The translations under genes and the position numbers were made by a program. From an uncultured Pelagimonas sp. (GTDB lineage Bacteria; Pseudomonadota; Alphaproteobacteria; Rhodobacterales; Rhodobacteraceae), in contig NZ_CANMKO010000002.1 in the NCBI RefSeq assembly GCF_947498515.1, forward strand, positions 124,001-188,000: DNA of 64,000 bases. Reading direction: 5' to 3'. Under the pieces are notes generated by a model that had not been told where the DNA came from, did not search any database, and saw only the letters and a list, made by a program, of their open reading frames with translations. Positions 1 through 9,956 of the stretch are shown here, one piece after another; position 1 is the stretch's first letter, and the number at the start of each line of letters is the position of its first letter.

Positions 1-2
1 TG

Positions 3-209
3 TTTTTCACCCAAGCCATGACCGCCAACGGCCCCGTCGATACAGCCCCGGTTACTTTGGACAACGTCACGCTTGGCCCGTTTGAGGATAGCCGCGTGTC
101 GGCCTATGTGAATGGCGGCGACATGGATACGTCGCTTTTGGGCATGACCTATCTGAACCGCTTTGACAGCATTCAGATCAAAGGCAACTTGATGATTTTA
201 GAACGTTAA
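3..209 (+). CDS. Retropepsin-like aspartic protease, C-terminal fragment
   Basis: This is the last 68 codons of a gene whose start lies outside the window; the frame is open from base 3. The tail TSLLGMTYLNRF matches the end of the TIGR02281 clan-AA aspartic protease family, small membrane-anchored proteins common in alphaproteobacteria. The preceding stretch TAPVTLDNVTLGPFE also fits that fold. The catalytic DTGA-type motif would be upstream and is not visible, so activity cannot be judged. The gene converges with holC, whose stop is 10 bases away on the other strand. I see no strong terminator between them. Confidence 0.7.
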   Translation, partial: FFTQAMTANGPVDTAPVTLDNVTLGPFEDSRVSAYVNGGDMDTSLLGMTYLNRFDSIQIKGNLMILER

Positions 210-218
210 TTTAGGCCG

Positions 219-677
219 TTAGCTTTCGGCCTTCTTTTCCCAACGCCCTGTTTCCTCGGACCAATACTGTGCCGAACATCCCGCGCCCGTTAACTCTTTC
301 CACTGAACGCGGGCGTTTTGAACCGCCTCTTGGTCATAGCCGTCGAACAGGATGCACACCCGATCCAGCGCCTTGACCTCGTCGGCGGTAATCCCGGCCC
401 CATCTACTGTCATCACACAATTGGCGGCATTGGGTGCTTCGGGACCGCAAGTAAGAAGCACCGGTTGGAGCGCATCATGCGGCCCACCGATCTGGCCATG
501 GGGCAGAAAATCATCCTCCTGCCCAAGCCAAAGCCGTTGATCCAGCCAATCCATCCGGCCGGGATCGGTGCCGCGCACTGCCACCTTCCAACCCGCGCCC
601 AAAGCCTTGCCCAACAACATGGGCAAAGTGTCTTCGAGCGACCGCTGGGTCAGATGGTAAAAGAACGCGGCCCCCAT
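219..677 (-). CDS. holC: DNA polymerase III chi subunit
   Basis: The 152-residue protein has the HolC pattern: MGAAFFYHLTQRSLEDTLPMLL at the start, a central DDFLPHGQ segment around residues 55-62, and VCILFDGYDQ near residue 107. HolC links the clamp-loader to single-strand binding protein in the replisome. The length is normal for alphaproteobacterial HolC. It follows pepA after only three bases on the same strand, the pepA-holC order seen in many proteobacteria, and is probably co-transcribed with it. Confidence 0.9.
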   Translation of the reverse strand: MGAAFFYHLTQRSLEDTLPMLLGKALGAGWKVAVRGTDPGRMDWLDQRLWLGQEDDFLPHGQIGGPHDALQPVLLTCGPEAPNAANCVMTVDGAGITADEVKALDRVCILFDGYDQEAVQNARVQWKELTGAGCSAQYWSEETGRWEKKAES

Positions 678-680
678 GGG

Positions 681-2147
681 TTACTCGGCCTCGAACGTGT
701 CGCGGACCAACCGATCAAGCGCCATAACGCCCCAACCGGTTGCGCCTTTGGGCGCAAGTGCGGTTTCTTTGGTGTCTTGGGCGACCCCGGCGATATCGAG
801 GTGAATCCACGGCAAACCGTCTTTGACAAAACGCTGTAGGAATTGCGCTGCGGTGATAGACCCGGCCGCGCGGCCACCGATATTCTTAATGTCGGCTTTG
901 CCACCATCCAAAAGCTTGTCGTAAACCGGTGCCAGCGGCATGTGCCACGCGCCCTCGCCTTCGGCCTTTGCCGCCTTGAGGAAGTCATTGGCAAAGCTGT
1001 CATCGTTTGAGAAAACACCGGCTTTGTCATGACCAAGCGCAATGATAATCGCCCCGGTCAATGTCGCCAGATCAATCATTGCGCGCGGCTCTTCGCTGAT
1101 CTGCGCATGCCACATCACATCGGCCAAGACCAAACGCCCTTCGGCATCGGTGTTAAGCACCTCAATCGTATCGCCTTTCATGGACGTTACGATATCGCCG
1201 GGGCGCTGCGCCGTGCTCGACGGCATGTTTTCAACCAAGCCAACAAGGCCGACCACATTGGCTTTGGCCTTTCGCATCGCAAGGGTTTTCATCACCCCCG
1301 ACACAACACCAGCGCCCCCCATATCCATGGTCATATCTTCCATGCCGGGGGCCGGTTTCAGGCTGATACCACCGGTGTCAAACACCACACCCTTGCCGAT
1401 CAAGGCCAGCGGCGCGCCTTTGCCACCGCGCCAGCGCATGACAACAACCTTGGACGGCATGGCCGAGCCTTGCCCAACACCCAACAACGCACCCATGCCC
1501 AATTCGGCAAGCTTGTCCTCTTCGAGAACCTCAACCTCAACACCCAAATCCTTGAGCGCGACTAGGCGGTCGGCGAATTCGGTCGTTGTCAAAACATTGG
1601 CGGGCTCGGAGACCAGATCACGGGTAAAGGTCACCCCTTCGGCAACGGCGCGGGTTGCGATTGCGGCCTCTTCGGCAACCTCTGGGTCTTTGCACATCAC
1701 CACGGCCGCGCCGAGATCTTTGGTTTCGGCGGTTTTGCGCGCATCAAAAACGTATCCACGCAATGCCAAACCCATGGCAAATTCCGCGGGATGTTTAACG
1801 TTTTCACCCAAAACAATCAGCGCGGCCTTGCCCGCGACCTTGGCCAATTTGGCCCCGGCTTTTCGGGCCTCAACAGCCGAGGGACGACGTTCGAGACAGA
1901 TGATATCAACCGCTTCGGCCTTCATCCCCGCCGGATAGGCCAAGGAAACAACGTCTCCGGCCTTTTTATCGGCCCATTTTTCATCCTCAACCACGCGGGC
2001 AATCGACCCTTTGGTCAGGCGATTGAGCCGACGCGCTCCGGGGCTCATGGTGCCCTCGGACGGGATCAAAACCGCCACACGGCCCGTGGCCTCGGCCAAT
2101 GCATCCAGATCAACAGGGGCAAATGAGAATGCGCGCAACTCGGTCAT
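681..2147 (-). CDS. pepA: Leucyl aminopeptidase (M17)
   Basis: A 488-residue M17 family aminopeptidase. The signature NTDAEGRL lies at residues 332-339 and the lysine-containing segment GKGVVFDTGGISLK starts near 251. Together these carry the two-metal site that cleaves N-terminal amino acids from peptides in the cytosol. The length matches the family. The start MTELRAFSF has an AAGGAAAA-type ribosome site upstream. The gene is divergent from lptF with about 130 bases between them, which should hold both promoters, an arrangement common in proteobacteria. PepA homologues can also bind DNA, but nothing here tests that. Confidence 0.95.
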   Translation of the reverse strand: MTELRAFSFAPVDLDALAEATGRVAVLIPSEGTMSPGARRLNRLTKGSIARVVEDEKWADKKAGDVVSLAYPAGMKAEAVDIICLERRPSAVEARKAGAKLAKVAGKAALIVLGENVKHPAEFAMGLALRGYVFDARKTAETKDLGAAVVMCKDPEVAEEAAIATRAVAEGVTFTRDLVSEPANVLTTTEFADRLVALKDLGVEVEVLEEDKLAELGMGALLGVGQGSAMPSKVVVMRWRGGKGAPLALIGKGVVFDTGGISLKPAPGMEDMTMDMGGAGVVSGVMKTLAMRKAKANVVGLVGLVENMPSSTAQRPGDIVTSMKGDTIEVLNTDAEGRLVLADVMWHAQISEEPRAMIDLATLTGAIIIALGHDKAGVFSNDDSFANDFLKAAKAEGEGAWHMPLAPVYDKLLDGGKADIKNIGGRAAGSITAAQFLQRFVKDGLPWIHLDIAGVAQDTKETALAPKGATGWGVMALDRLVRDTFEAE

Positions 2148-2277
2148 CTTGTTTTCCTTTGGCTAAACCTTGCCCAAGACCTAGCCTTGCGCGCACCGAT
2201 TGACCAGAGCCACCTTTTCCCCGAGGCAAAGGTGACGTATTGTACAAATCGAAGGCACATCCGGGGGGACACTTCGT

Positions 2278-3408
2278 TTGCAGAGATTCGACAGATATGT
2301 GCTGTCGCAACTTATGGTGTTGTTTGGTTTTTTTGCCCTAGTGCTGGTATCAGTTTACTGGGTCAACAAGGCCGTTGTGCTGTTTGATCAACTGATCGCC
2401 GATGGCCACACCGCCGGCATTTTCCTCGAATTTACCGCGCTAAGCTTACCAGCGGTGATTTCACTGGTTCTCCCTATGTCGGCCTTCGCGGCCACCGTTT
2501 ATGTCACCAACCGCATGTCCGGCGACAGTGAATTGACCGTGGTGCAATCCACCGGCTATTCACCGTGGCGTCTGGTGCGGCCTGTGTTGTTTTTCGGGAT
2601 TATTGTTGCGGTGATGATGGCGATTTTGACCAATTTTCTTGTGCCCAAATCCGTCGAGCAATTGCGCCTGCGCCAACAAGAAATCTCAAGCTCCGTCGCC
2701 GCACGCCTTTTGCGCGAAGGTAGCTTCCTACATCCGTCCAAGGGCGTAACCTTTTATATTCGCGACATTTCTCCGAATGGCGAGTTGCATGATGTATTCC
2801 TGTCGGATCGCCGACAAGACGGTCGCGAAGTGACCTATACCGCCGAGCGCGCCTATCTTTTGCGTGATGATAGTGGCCCGAAACTGGTGATGCTGTCGGG
2901 GATGGCTCAGACCCTCGACCTTGAAGGTAAACGGCTCTCGACCACCAATTTCAACGATCTGACCTATGATATTTCTGGTCTCATTACGTCGCCCAAACCC
3001 AAACGCCGCCGGTTGAATTTTGTCTCAACCCCCGAATTGCTTTTGGACACGGATGCCATTGCCCTAGAAACCAAAAAGCCCGTCGCCGAGGTGTTGGAAG
3101 AAGCGCATTCGCGTTTTCAACAACCTCTGCTGGCTTTGGTTGCGTCCCTGATCGGCTTTTCGACCCTCATCGTCGGAGGGTTTTCCCGATTTGGAGTGAC
3201 CAAACAGATTATCGCGGCGATTTTCCTGTTGGTGGTCGTCAAGCTGGTTGAAAGCACCATCACGGAACCGGCGCGAAACGATCCCCATTTGTGGCCGTTG
3301 GTCTATCTACCCAGCGTCGTCGGAATATTGATCGTGTTGTTTATGCTTTGGCGCGCCGCTCGCCCTTACCGGCCGCGTCGCTCGCAATCCAGCGAGGTGC
3401 CCGCATGA
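2278..3408 (+). CDS. lptF: LPS export ABC transporter permease LptF
   Basis: A 376-residue YjgP/YjgQ-type permease with N-terminal membrane segments (about residues 12-30 and 45-70), a periplasmic beta-jellyroll region of about 170 residues, and C-terminal membrane segments from about residue 280. With LptG and LptB it extracts LPS from the inner membrane. The initiation codon is TTG, preceded by a run of six G bases that can act as ribosome site; no closer ATG keeps the first hydrophobic segment. The stop overlaps the lptG start (ATGA), so translation is probably coupled. Confidence 0.93.
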   Translation: MQRFDRYVLSQLMVLFGFFALVLVSVYWVNKAVVLFDQLIADGHTAGIFLEFTALSLPAVISLVLPMSAFAATVYVTNRMSGDSELTVVQSTGYSPWRLVRPVLFFGIIVAVMMAILTNFLVPKSVEQLRLRQQEISSSVAARLLREGSFLHPSKGVTFYIRDISPNGELHDVFLSDRRQDGREVTYTAERAYLLRDDSGPKLVMLSGMAQTLDLEGKRLSTTNFNDLTYDISGLITSPKPKRRRLNFVSTPELLLDTDAIALETKKPVAEVLEEAHSRFQQPLLALVASLIGFSTLIVGGFSRFGVTKQIIAAIFLLVVVKLVESTITEPARNDPHLWPLVYLPSVVGILIVLFMLWRAARPYRPRRSQSSEVPA

Positions 3409-4499
3409 CCCTTCACTTCTATTACGCGCGCCGCTTTCTGGTGATTTTCCTCTCGGTTTTGTCCGTTTTGGCGCTATTTCAGGCGCTCTTGGACCTGATC
3501 GAAGAATTGCGGTTTCTCGACGACGGGGCGACCTTTGCCCAAGTAGTTCAACTGGTTGGCTTGAAACTGCCCGAAGGTCTTTATCAAATCATGCCGCTTG
3601 TGGTGATCTTGTCGACCATCGCGATGTTTATCAGTATGTCACGCTCATCCGAATTGGTTGTCACGCGCGCCGCCGGGCGTTCCGGGCTTGCGGTTTTGGC
3701 CTCGCCTTTGGTTGTTGCATTTATTGTAGGTGGTTTGATTGTGGGCATGATGAACCCAATCGTGGCGGCGACGTCTAAACGCTATATTGAACTCAGCGAA
3801 AGCTTTGAAAATGGCGGTCGATCCGCTGTCTCTATTGGGTCCGAAGGTCTGTGGTTGCGGCAGGGTGGCCCTCAGGGTCAGGCTGTTATCCGTGCGTCGC
3901 GCGCCAATCCCGATGCGACCGAGCTTTATGACGTGTCCATCGTTAGCTATGCGCCCGATGGCGGCCCAGCTCAACGCATTACCGCACAACGGGCCACTTT
4001 GACCGAAGGGGCGTGGGTTCTTAGCGGGGCCAAAGCCTGGCCATTAACCGCCGGGTTGAACCCCGAAGCCGGGGCCAAAGAACACGACACGCTCAGCCTC
4101 ACATCGACCCTAACCCCAGACAGCATTCGCGACCGCTTTGGCAAACCGTCCTCGGTCGCGATCTGGGATTTGCCCGGCTTTATCTCTGACCTAGAACTCT
4201 CCGGGTTTTCCGCCCGCCGCCACATCGTTTGGCTCAATATGGAATTGGCCCGCCCACTCTTCCTTGTTGCGATGGTTTTGATCGGAGCAGCCTTTACCAT
4301 GCGCCCGGCCCGACTTGGCAAAACCGGCCTGTCGGTTTTGTCGGCCGTGATGCTTGGCTTTGGCCTCTATTATGTGCGAAATTTCGCCCAGATTCTTGGG
4401 GAAAGTGGTCAGCTGTCTCCGCTTATTGCCGCTTGGGTTCCGCCTGTGGCGTCAATCTTACTTGCACTTGGCCTCGTGCTGCATATGGAGGACGGATGA
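3405..4499 (+). CDS. lptG: LPS export ABC transporter permease LptG
   Basis: A 364-residue partner of LptF in the same permease family. I chose ATG at 3405 (MTLHFYYARRF), which overlaps the lptF stop, over a longer upstream reading frame that only repeats lptF sequence in another frame. Membrane segments lie near residues 12-32, 55-75, 100-120 and four more after residue 275. The middle is the periplasmic jellyroll that passes LPS on. The stop overlaps the lptD start, so lptF-lptG-lptD form a translationally coupled unit. Confidence 0.93.
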   Translation: MTLHFYYARRFLVIFLSVLSVLALFQALLDLIEELRFLDDGATFAQVVQLVGLKLPEGLYQIMPLVVILSTIAMFISMSRSSELVVTRAAGRSGLAVLASPLVVAFIVGGLIVGMMNPIVAATSKRYIELSESFENGGRSAVSIGSEGLWLRQGGPQGQAVIRASRANPDATELYDVSIVSYAPDGGPAQRITAQRATLTEGAWVLSGAKAWPLTAGLNPEAGAKEHDTLSLTSTLTPDSIRDRFGKPSSVAIWDLPGFISDLELSGFSARRHIVWLNMELARPLFLVAMVLIGAAFTMRPARLGKTGLSVLSAVMLGFGLYYVRNFAQILGESGQLSPLIAAWVPPVASILLALGLVLHMEDG

Positions 4500-6658
4500 T
4501 GCGACTAACCGCCCTCGCCTTTTGTCTGATGATGACCAGCCCCTCCGCGGTGTTGGCACAGGACGCTGCCACCAACTCCGCTCCGGCGCTTTTGGTGGCC
4601 GACAATGTGTTTGTCGAAAGTCAGGATCGTTTGGTGGCCACCGGCAATGTCGAAGCTTTGCATGACGGGGCGCATTTGACCGCCAACCGGATCATTTATG
4701 ATCGCAGCACCGACAAGATCGAAATCGAAGGCCCCATTCGCATTGTTGCCGAGGACGGCACCGTTTTAACCGCCGATTACGCCACTTTGGATCAAGAGTT
4801 CCAAAATGGCCTGCTCAAAGGCGCGCGCATGGTGTTGGACCAGCAACTGCAACTTGCCGCAGTAGAGGCACGCCGCGCCGCTGGCCGTTATACGCAGCTA
4901 AGCCGCGTTGCGGTCACCTCGTGCCAAGTCTGCGAACATGAGGCAACGCCGCTTTGGCAAATCCGGGCCACACGTGTTGTTCATGACCAAGTAGAACGCC
5001 AACTTTACTTTGATAACGCGCAGTTGCGGGTGCTAGATATTCCGGTGCTCTACTTGCCCTTTATGCGCCTACCTGACCCGACATTGAAACGCGCCCGCGG
5101 CTTTCTTGTGCCAAGTGTCCGGAGCTCAACCTTGTTGGGAACCGGCTTGCGCGTGCCGTATTTCATCCCGATTGGCGATCACAAGGATCTTACACTAACC
5201 CCGTATTTGTCGCCCAAAACCCGGACGTTAGAATTCCGCTACCGTCAGGCCTTTGCCAATGGCGATTTGGAATTGACCGGGGCCGCCTCTAGCGATTCAC
5301 TTTTGCCGGATGTGTTGCGTGGCTATCTTTTTGCCGAAGGGAGATTTGATCTCCCCAAGGATTTCAAACTGAAATTCGACATCAACACCGTTCTCGATGC
5401 CTCCTATCTGAACGACTACAATATTTCAGATGATGACCGTCTGAAAAGCTCGTTGACGTTGGAACGGGTTCGGCCATTGCAATACACATGGGCCGAACTC
5501 ACGCATTTTGAATCCCTGCGCGAGCAAGAAGACAACGACACCCAAGCCGCCATCGCCGTGAGTTTGGGACATGAGCAGCGCTTTTTCCCGAGCCAATTTG
5601 CGGGTGGCGAATTTCGCGCCTCAATCGAAGGACATACGCATTATCGCTATTCCTCAATCCCGATTGACAGCGACGACGCGGATTTCGATGTCGATGGCCG
5701 TGATGTCACACGGGTGAATGCCGAGCTAAGCTGGCGTGATCGTTGGACGCTTGTCGGTGGCATTCGCGCCGGGGCTTCGGCCCATCTTTGGCTTGATCAC
5801 TATCACACGGAACAGGACGACACCTCTGATAGTGCTGTGTCCGCCGCGACCCCCGGTGTCGCCGTCGACTTGCGTTGGCCCTTTCAACGCACGGGCGCAG
5901 ATGGCAGCCGAAGCTTAATTGAGCCCATCGTTCAATATGGCTGGGTTGGCGGAGAGCGCGCCAAAAACCCCAATGACGAAAGCACCCGTGTCGAGTTTGA
6001 CGAGGGTAATCTGTTGTCCCTGTCGCGCTTTCCGGCAGCAGACCGGCGCGAACGCGGGCAACAGTTTGTTGCCGGGTTGCGGTGGTTGCATGTGTCAAAC
6101 ACCGGCTGGTCCGCTGCAGCGAGCGTCGGGCGCGTTTGGCGCGATACCTTTGATGATGACTTCACCCGGTCCTCTGGCCTAGAGGGCAAAACCTCGGATT
6201 GGCTGGTCTCTGGTCGCTTTACCCATCCCTCCGGATTGTCCATCAGCGCGCGTGGCTTGCTCGATGACACGGGCCGCGCCACCAAGGCCGAAGGGTCCGC
6301 AACTTGGAGCAACACCCGCCTTGATTTAACCGCCTCCTACCTGCTTCTCGTCACGGATTCCGAAGAATACCGCGATCAGGCCCAATCAGAATGGACCTTT
6401 GACAGCACGGTGCGCATGTCCACCCATTGGAACAGTTCCTATGAGGCGCGCTATGATCTCGCGGATCAACGCCTTGACCGCCTCGGGCTTGGCCTGCAAT
6501 ACCGGAATGAATGTGTTGAAGTAGACCTCAAGGCAACTCGAAAATATGCTTCGGCAACCAATCTAGAACCCTCAACCGATTTCGACCTGACTGTCTCGCT
6601 GAAAGGTTTCAGCACCGGCGGCAGCGCCAAGGAGTATCGACGCACATGCGCCCATTGA
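4496..6658 (+). CDS. lptD: LPS-assembly outer-membrane protein LptD
   Basis: A 720-residue outer-membrane protein that inserts LPS into the outer leaflet. The start at 4496 gives a normal signal peptide (MMRLTALAFCLMM ... AVLAQ) ending near residue 23; longer frames upstream overlap lptG and lack one. An OstA/LptA-like jellyroll occupies about residues 30-200, with the cysteine pair TSCQVCEHE near 140-148. The remainder is the 26-strand LptD beta-barrel. It is short for the family because the alphaproteobacterial form is compact. It overlaps lptG upstream and surA by 13 bases downstream. Confidence 0.92.
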   Translation: MMRLTALAFCLMMTSPSAVLAQDAATNSAPALLVADNVFVESQDRLVATGNVEALHDGAHLTANRIIYDRSTDKIEIEGPIRIVAEDGTVLTADYATLDQEFQNGLLKGARMVLDQQLQLAAVEARRAAGRYTQLSRVAVTSCQVCEHEATPLWQIRATRVVHDQVERQLYFDNAQLRVLDIPVLYLPFMRLPDPTLKRARGFLVPSVRSSTLLGTGLRVPYFIPIGDHKDLTLTPYLSPKTRTLEFRYRQAFANGDLELTGAASSDSLLPDVLRGYLFAEGRFDLPKDFKLKFDINTVLDASYLNDYNISDDDRLKSSLTLERVRPLQYTWAELTHFESLREQEDNDTQAAIAVSLGHEQRFFPSQFAGGEFRASIEGHTHYRYSSIPIDSDDADFDVDGRDVTRVNAELSWRDRWTLVGGIRAGASAHLWLDHYHTEQDDTSDSAVSAATPGVAVDLRWPFQRTGADGSRSLIEPIVQYGWVGGERAKNPNDESTRVEFDEGNLLSLSRFPAADRRERGQQFVAGLRWLHVSNTGWSAAASVGRVWRDTFDDDFTRSSGLEGKTSDWLVSGRFTHPSGLSISARGLLDDTGRATKAEGSATWSNTRLDLTASYLLLVTDSEEYRDQAQSEWTFDSTVRMSTHWNSSYEARYDLADQRLDRLGLGLQYRNECVEVDLKATRKYASATNLEPSTDFDLTVSLKGFSTGGSAKEYRRTCAH

Positions 6659-7866
6659 CCCGCTTTATTATGCCGCTGGCCCTTGTGGCCGCATTGTCCT
6701 TTGCCCCGGCGACACTTCCTGCTCAGGGCCTTTTTTCACCTGTCATCACAGTCAACGAACAAGTGATTACTGGCTATGAGTTGCAACAGCGGGCCACCAT
6801 GTTGAAACTGCTGCGCGCGCCCGGCAACCCCGAAACCCTTGCGCGCCAACAGCTGATTGATGATCGTTTGCGCATGCAGGCCGCCAATGATGCTGGCATC
6901 CGCCCAAGCCGCGAAGAAATCCTTGATGGGATGGGCGAATTTGCGAGCCGGGCCAACATGTCGCGAGAAGATTTTGTCAAAGCGCTGGCCTCATCCGGTG
7001 TGTCCGAAGAAACATTCCGTGATTTTGTGCGCGCGGGTCTAAGCTGGCGGATGCTTGTTCAACAGCGGTTTGCCGGGCGGGCCAGTGTCTCCGAAGCTGA
7101 GGTGGATCGCGCGCTTTCCAAAGGTGGCGGCAGCAATATCAGGGTTCTGGTGTCTGAAATCATCATGCCCATGCCACCACAACAGGCCGCTCAGGTTCAA
7201 GAACGCGCTGACCGTATCGCCCAGCTGACCAGCCCGTCGGCATTTTCCGCCCAAGCCCGACGTTTTTCCGCCACGGCGACCAAGGGCAACGGTGGTCGCC
7301 TGCCTTGGCGTGATCTGTCTGAAATGCCCGCGCCCCTGCAACCCTTGCTTTTGGCGCTGCGCCCCGGTGAAGTCACGGATCCTATTCCGCTCGATGGGGC
7401 AATCGCCCTTTTTCAGCTACGTGACATTGAGGAAGGGGCTTACACTGCGCCGGAAGTCGCAGCTATTGAATACGCGGCCTATTATATGCCCGGCGGTCGT
7501 TCCGAAGAAACGCTGGCCAAGGCACGGGTTCTAAAGGGCAAGGTTGATCGCTGTGATGATCTTTATGGTGTTGCCAAAGGCCAACCAGAAGAGGTGTTGC
7601 AGCGCGACGCATTGCCTCCATCGGAAATTCCGACCGATGTCGCCTATGAGCTTTCCAAATTGGACCCCGGTGAGGTGTCAACGGCGCTGACCCGTGCCAA
7701 TGGCCAAACTTTGGTTTTCCTGATGCTCTGTGGCCGATCGACCAAGATCAGCGAAGATGCCGATCGTGATCAAATCACAATGGGCCTTCGAAATCAGCGT
7801 GTTACTGCACAGGCAAACGGCTATTTGGCCCAACTGCGCGCCGACGCCCGCATCATCGAAAACTGA
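6646..7866 (+). CDS. surA: Periplasmic peptidyl-prolyl isomerase / chaperone SurA
   Basis: A 406-residue periplasmic chaperone. It has a signal peptide (ending near PAQG, residue 28), then the SurA N-terminal helical domain with VITVNEQVITGYEL. A parvulin-type domain follows from about residue 165, including NGGRLPWRDLSEMPAPL and LRPGEVTDPI. SurA escorts beta-barrel proteins, LptD among them, which fits its position overlapping lptD. Only one parvulin domain is evident, usual for alphaproteobacteria, where the family is shorter than the two-domain enterobacterial form. Confidence 0.92.
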   Translation: MRPLTRFIMPLALVAALSFAPATLPAQGLFSPVITVNEQVITGYELQQRATMLKLLRAPGNPETLARQQLIDDRLRMQAANDAGIRPSREEILDGMGEFASRANMSREDFVKALASSGVSEETFRDFVRAGLSWRMLVQQRFAGRASVSEAEVDRALSKGGGSNIRVLVSEIIMPMPPQQAAQVQERADRIAQLTSPSAFSAQARRFSATATKGNGGRLPWRDLSEMPAPLQPLLLALRPGEVTDPIPLDGAIALFQLRDIEEGAYTAPEVAAIEYAAYYMPGGRSEETLAKARVLKGKVDRCDDLYGVAKGQPEEVLQRDALPPSEIPTDVAYELSKLDPGEVSTALTRANGQTLVFLMLCGRSTKISEDADRDQITMGLRNQRVTAQANGYLAQLRADARIIEN

Positions 7867-7868
7867 GC

Positions 7869-8849
7869 TTGCCAAACGTGTCGACACCAATTGCCGTAAG
7901 CTGCGGTGAACCCGCAGGAATTGGCCCAGAGCTGGCGGAAGCCGCCTGGGCCGAGTTGCGTTCAGATGTGCCGTTTTTCTGGATTGGAGACCCGTCGCAT
8001 TTGCCCGGGACGGTGCCCCATGTTGTGATGGACGACCCACGCGATGCGATGACCGCCTGCGCCAAGGGCTTGCCCATTTTGCCCATGCCTTTCAACGGCG
8101 TGCGGGTGCCCGGTCAACCACAAAAGGCCCATGCCGCTGGGGTCATTGCAAGCATCGAAAGCGGCGTCGACTTTGTTCAACATGGGGTGGCCTCTGCGCT
8201 TTGCACCCTGCCTATTCACAAACAAGCTCTGGCTGATGGGGCTGGCTTTGCCTTTCCGGGGCATACGGAGTTTCTGGCTTATCTCGCGGGGGCCGATGAA
8301 GTTGTGATGATGTTGGCCTCTGAACAGTTGCGGGTTGTTCCGGCAACCATCCACATTGCCCTTGAGGATGTGCCAACTGCCCTAACCGCTGAGTTGTTGG
8401 AACGACGCTTGCGCATTACCCATCAGGCCTTGATTGAGCAATTTGGGATTGCTTCACCACGTATTGCGGTGGCCGGATTGAACCCACATGCTGGCGAAGG
8501 CGGGCGGATGGGGCGCGAAGAAATCAACATGATTATCCCGTTGCTCAACAAGTTGCGCGGCGAAGGTCTGAAAATTTCCGGCCCCTTGCCGGCCGATACA
8601 ATGTTCCACGCCCAAGCAAGGGCAGGCTATGATGTGGCGGTTTGCATGTACCACGATCAAGCGTTGATCCCGATCAAAACACTGGATTTTGACCGCGGTG
8701 TTAACATCACTTTGGGCTTGCCCTTTGTGCGGACATCTCCAGATCACGGAACGGCTTTTGACATTGCGGGTCAAGGACTTGCAAACCCAAGCTCAACCAT
8801 TCACGCCCTGAAACGTGCCTTTGAAATGGCACGTGCCAGTGCCCCATGA
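7869..8849 (+). CDS. pdxA: 4-hydroxythreonine-4-phosphate dehydrogenase
   Basis: A 326-residue enzyme of pyridoxal 5'-phosphate synthesis (DXP-dependent branch). Family landmarks are GEPAGIGPE near residue 14, PGHTEFLA near 132, GLNPHAGEGG near 198, YHDQ near 260 and PFVRTSPDHGTAFDIAG near 283; these hold the metal-binding histidines and aspartate. Translation starts at TTG two bases after the surA stop; a GTG nine bases on is an alternative. The surA-pdxA-rsmA order is widely conserved in proteobacteria. A double-palindrome element separates it from rsmA. Confidence 0.94.
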   Translation: MPNVSTPIAVSCGEPAGIGPELAEAAWAELRSDVPFFWIGDPSHLPGTVPHVVMDDPRDAMTACAKGLPILPMPFNGVRVPGQPQKAHAAGVIASIESGVDFVQHGVASALCTLPIHKQALADGAGFAFPGHTEFLAYLAGADEVVMMLASEQLRVVPATIHIALEDVPTALTAELLERRLRITHQALIEQFGIASPRIAVAGLNPHAGEGGRMGREEINMIIPLLNKLRGEGLKISGPLPADTMFHAQARAGYDVAVCMYHDQALIPIKTLDFDRGVNITLGLPFVRTSPDHGTAFDIAGQGLANPSSTIHALKRAFEMARASAP

Positions 8850-8857
8850 GCGACGCC

Positions 8858-8899
8858 AAATTTCGTGCACGAAATTTGCAAATTCCATCAATGGAATTT
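8858..8899. repeat. Double-palindrome element, copy 1
   Basis: Two adjacent palindromes lie in the 76-base pdxA-rsmA gap. The first, AAATTTCGTGCACGAAATTT (8858-8877), is perfect. After a two-base spacer GC comes AAATTCCATCAATGGAATTT (8880-8899), with nine-base arms and two central unpaired bases. The same two-palindrome plan recurs three times in the window (12265, 16229, 20860), each time between co-directional genes. As RNA each palindrome would fold into a hairpin; as DNA each could be a dimer-binding site. Confidence 0.85.
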
Positions 8900-8925
8900 C
8901 GCCTGCCTAACAGACGGTACCCGAC

Positions 8926-9768
8926 ATGAGCCAAATCGACAGCCTCCCTCCGTTGCGTGACGTCATCACTGCGCATGACCTCAAGGCAAAAAAGGCACTT
9001 GGTCAAAACTTTCTGTTGGACTTGAACCTGACATCGCGCATCGCGCGTATTCCAGGCGATTTATCGAATACTGATGTGATTGAAGTTGGCCCCGGCCCCG
9101 GTGGATTGACCCGCGGTCTCTTAGCGGAAGGGGCGCGCAAGGTTCTGGCTATTGAAAAGGACAGCCGTTGCCTCCCAGCACTCCAACAAATCGCGGACCT
9201 CTATCCGGGGCGCTTTACCTATGTCGAAGGCGACGCCCTCAAAATTGATCCCTTGGAGCACCTGACACCGCCGATCGCGATCTGTGCCAACTTGCCCTAC
9301 AATGTTGGTACGGAACTATTGATCCGCTGGTTAACGCCCAAAGAGTGGCCGCCCTTTTGGTCGTCTTTGACGTTGATGTTTCAAAAAGAAGTCGCCGAAC
9401 GCATCACCGCAGCCCCCGGCTCCAAGGCCTACGGTCGCCTTGCCCTTCTTTCGCAATGGCGCGCCGATCCGCGCATCGCTATGACCCTGCCGCCCGAGGC
9501 GTTTTCCCCGGCCCCAAAGGTGCATTCCGCCGTTGTTCACCTCACCGCCCTGCCCGAACCGCGCTTTCCCGCCCGTGCTGATATTTTGGAACGTGTTGTC
9601 GCCAAAGCCTTTAACCAGCGTCGTAAGATGTTGCGATCCGCGTTGAAATCACTGGCCCCCGATGTCGAAGACCGTTTGATAGCAGCCGGAATCAAACCCA
9701 CAGAACGTGCCGAACAGGTTCCTCTTGAGGCATTCTGTGCCTTGGCGCGGCAGTTTGAAACTAGCTAA
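8926..9768 (+). CDS. rsmA: 16S rRNA (adenine1518/1519-N6) dimethyltransferase
   Basis: A 280-residue KsgA/RsmA methyltransferase that dimethylates two adjacent adenines in the 3'-terminal hairpin of 16S rRNA during small-subunit maturation. Seen motifs are [11 protein letters not shown] near residue 24, the SAM loop [16 protein letters not shown] near residue 51, and the catalytic NLPYN near 125. The C-terminal helical domain includes [12 protein letters not shown]. The length is typical. It closes the lpt-surA-pdxA run and is followed by about 680 bases without a convincing gene. Confidence 0.96.
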   Translation: MSQIDSLPPLRDVITAHDLKAKKALGQNFLLDLNLTSRIARIPGDLSNTDVIEVGPGPGGLTRGLLAEGARKVLAIEKDSRCLPALQQIADLYPGRFTYVEGDALKIDPLEHLTPPIAICANLPYNVGTELLIRWLTPKEWPPFWSSLTLMFQKEVAERITAAPGSKAYGRLALLSQWRADPRIAMTLPPEAFSPAPKVHSAVVHLTALPEPRFPARADILERVVAKAFNQRRKMLRSALKSLAPDVEDRLIAAGIKPTERAEQVPLEAFCALARQFETS

Positions 9769-9956
9769 CAGTCATGGCTCGTCCTGTAGCGGCGGCGGCA
9801 ATATAACGCTTTTTCAAGAAACATCTCTGCGCTATGCCTGCTTCTTTGATCTTCAACTCCATCTCTGGCCGACAATCCGATCGCCTCTGATATCGGACGC
9901 TTTCAAAAAGGCACTGAACTTGTTTGGTCAATCTCGGTGACTAGGCTCGTTTAGGC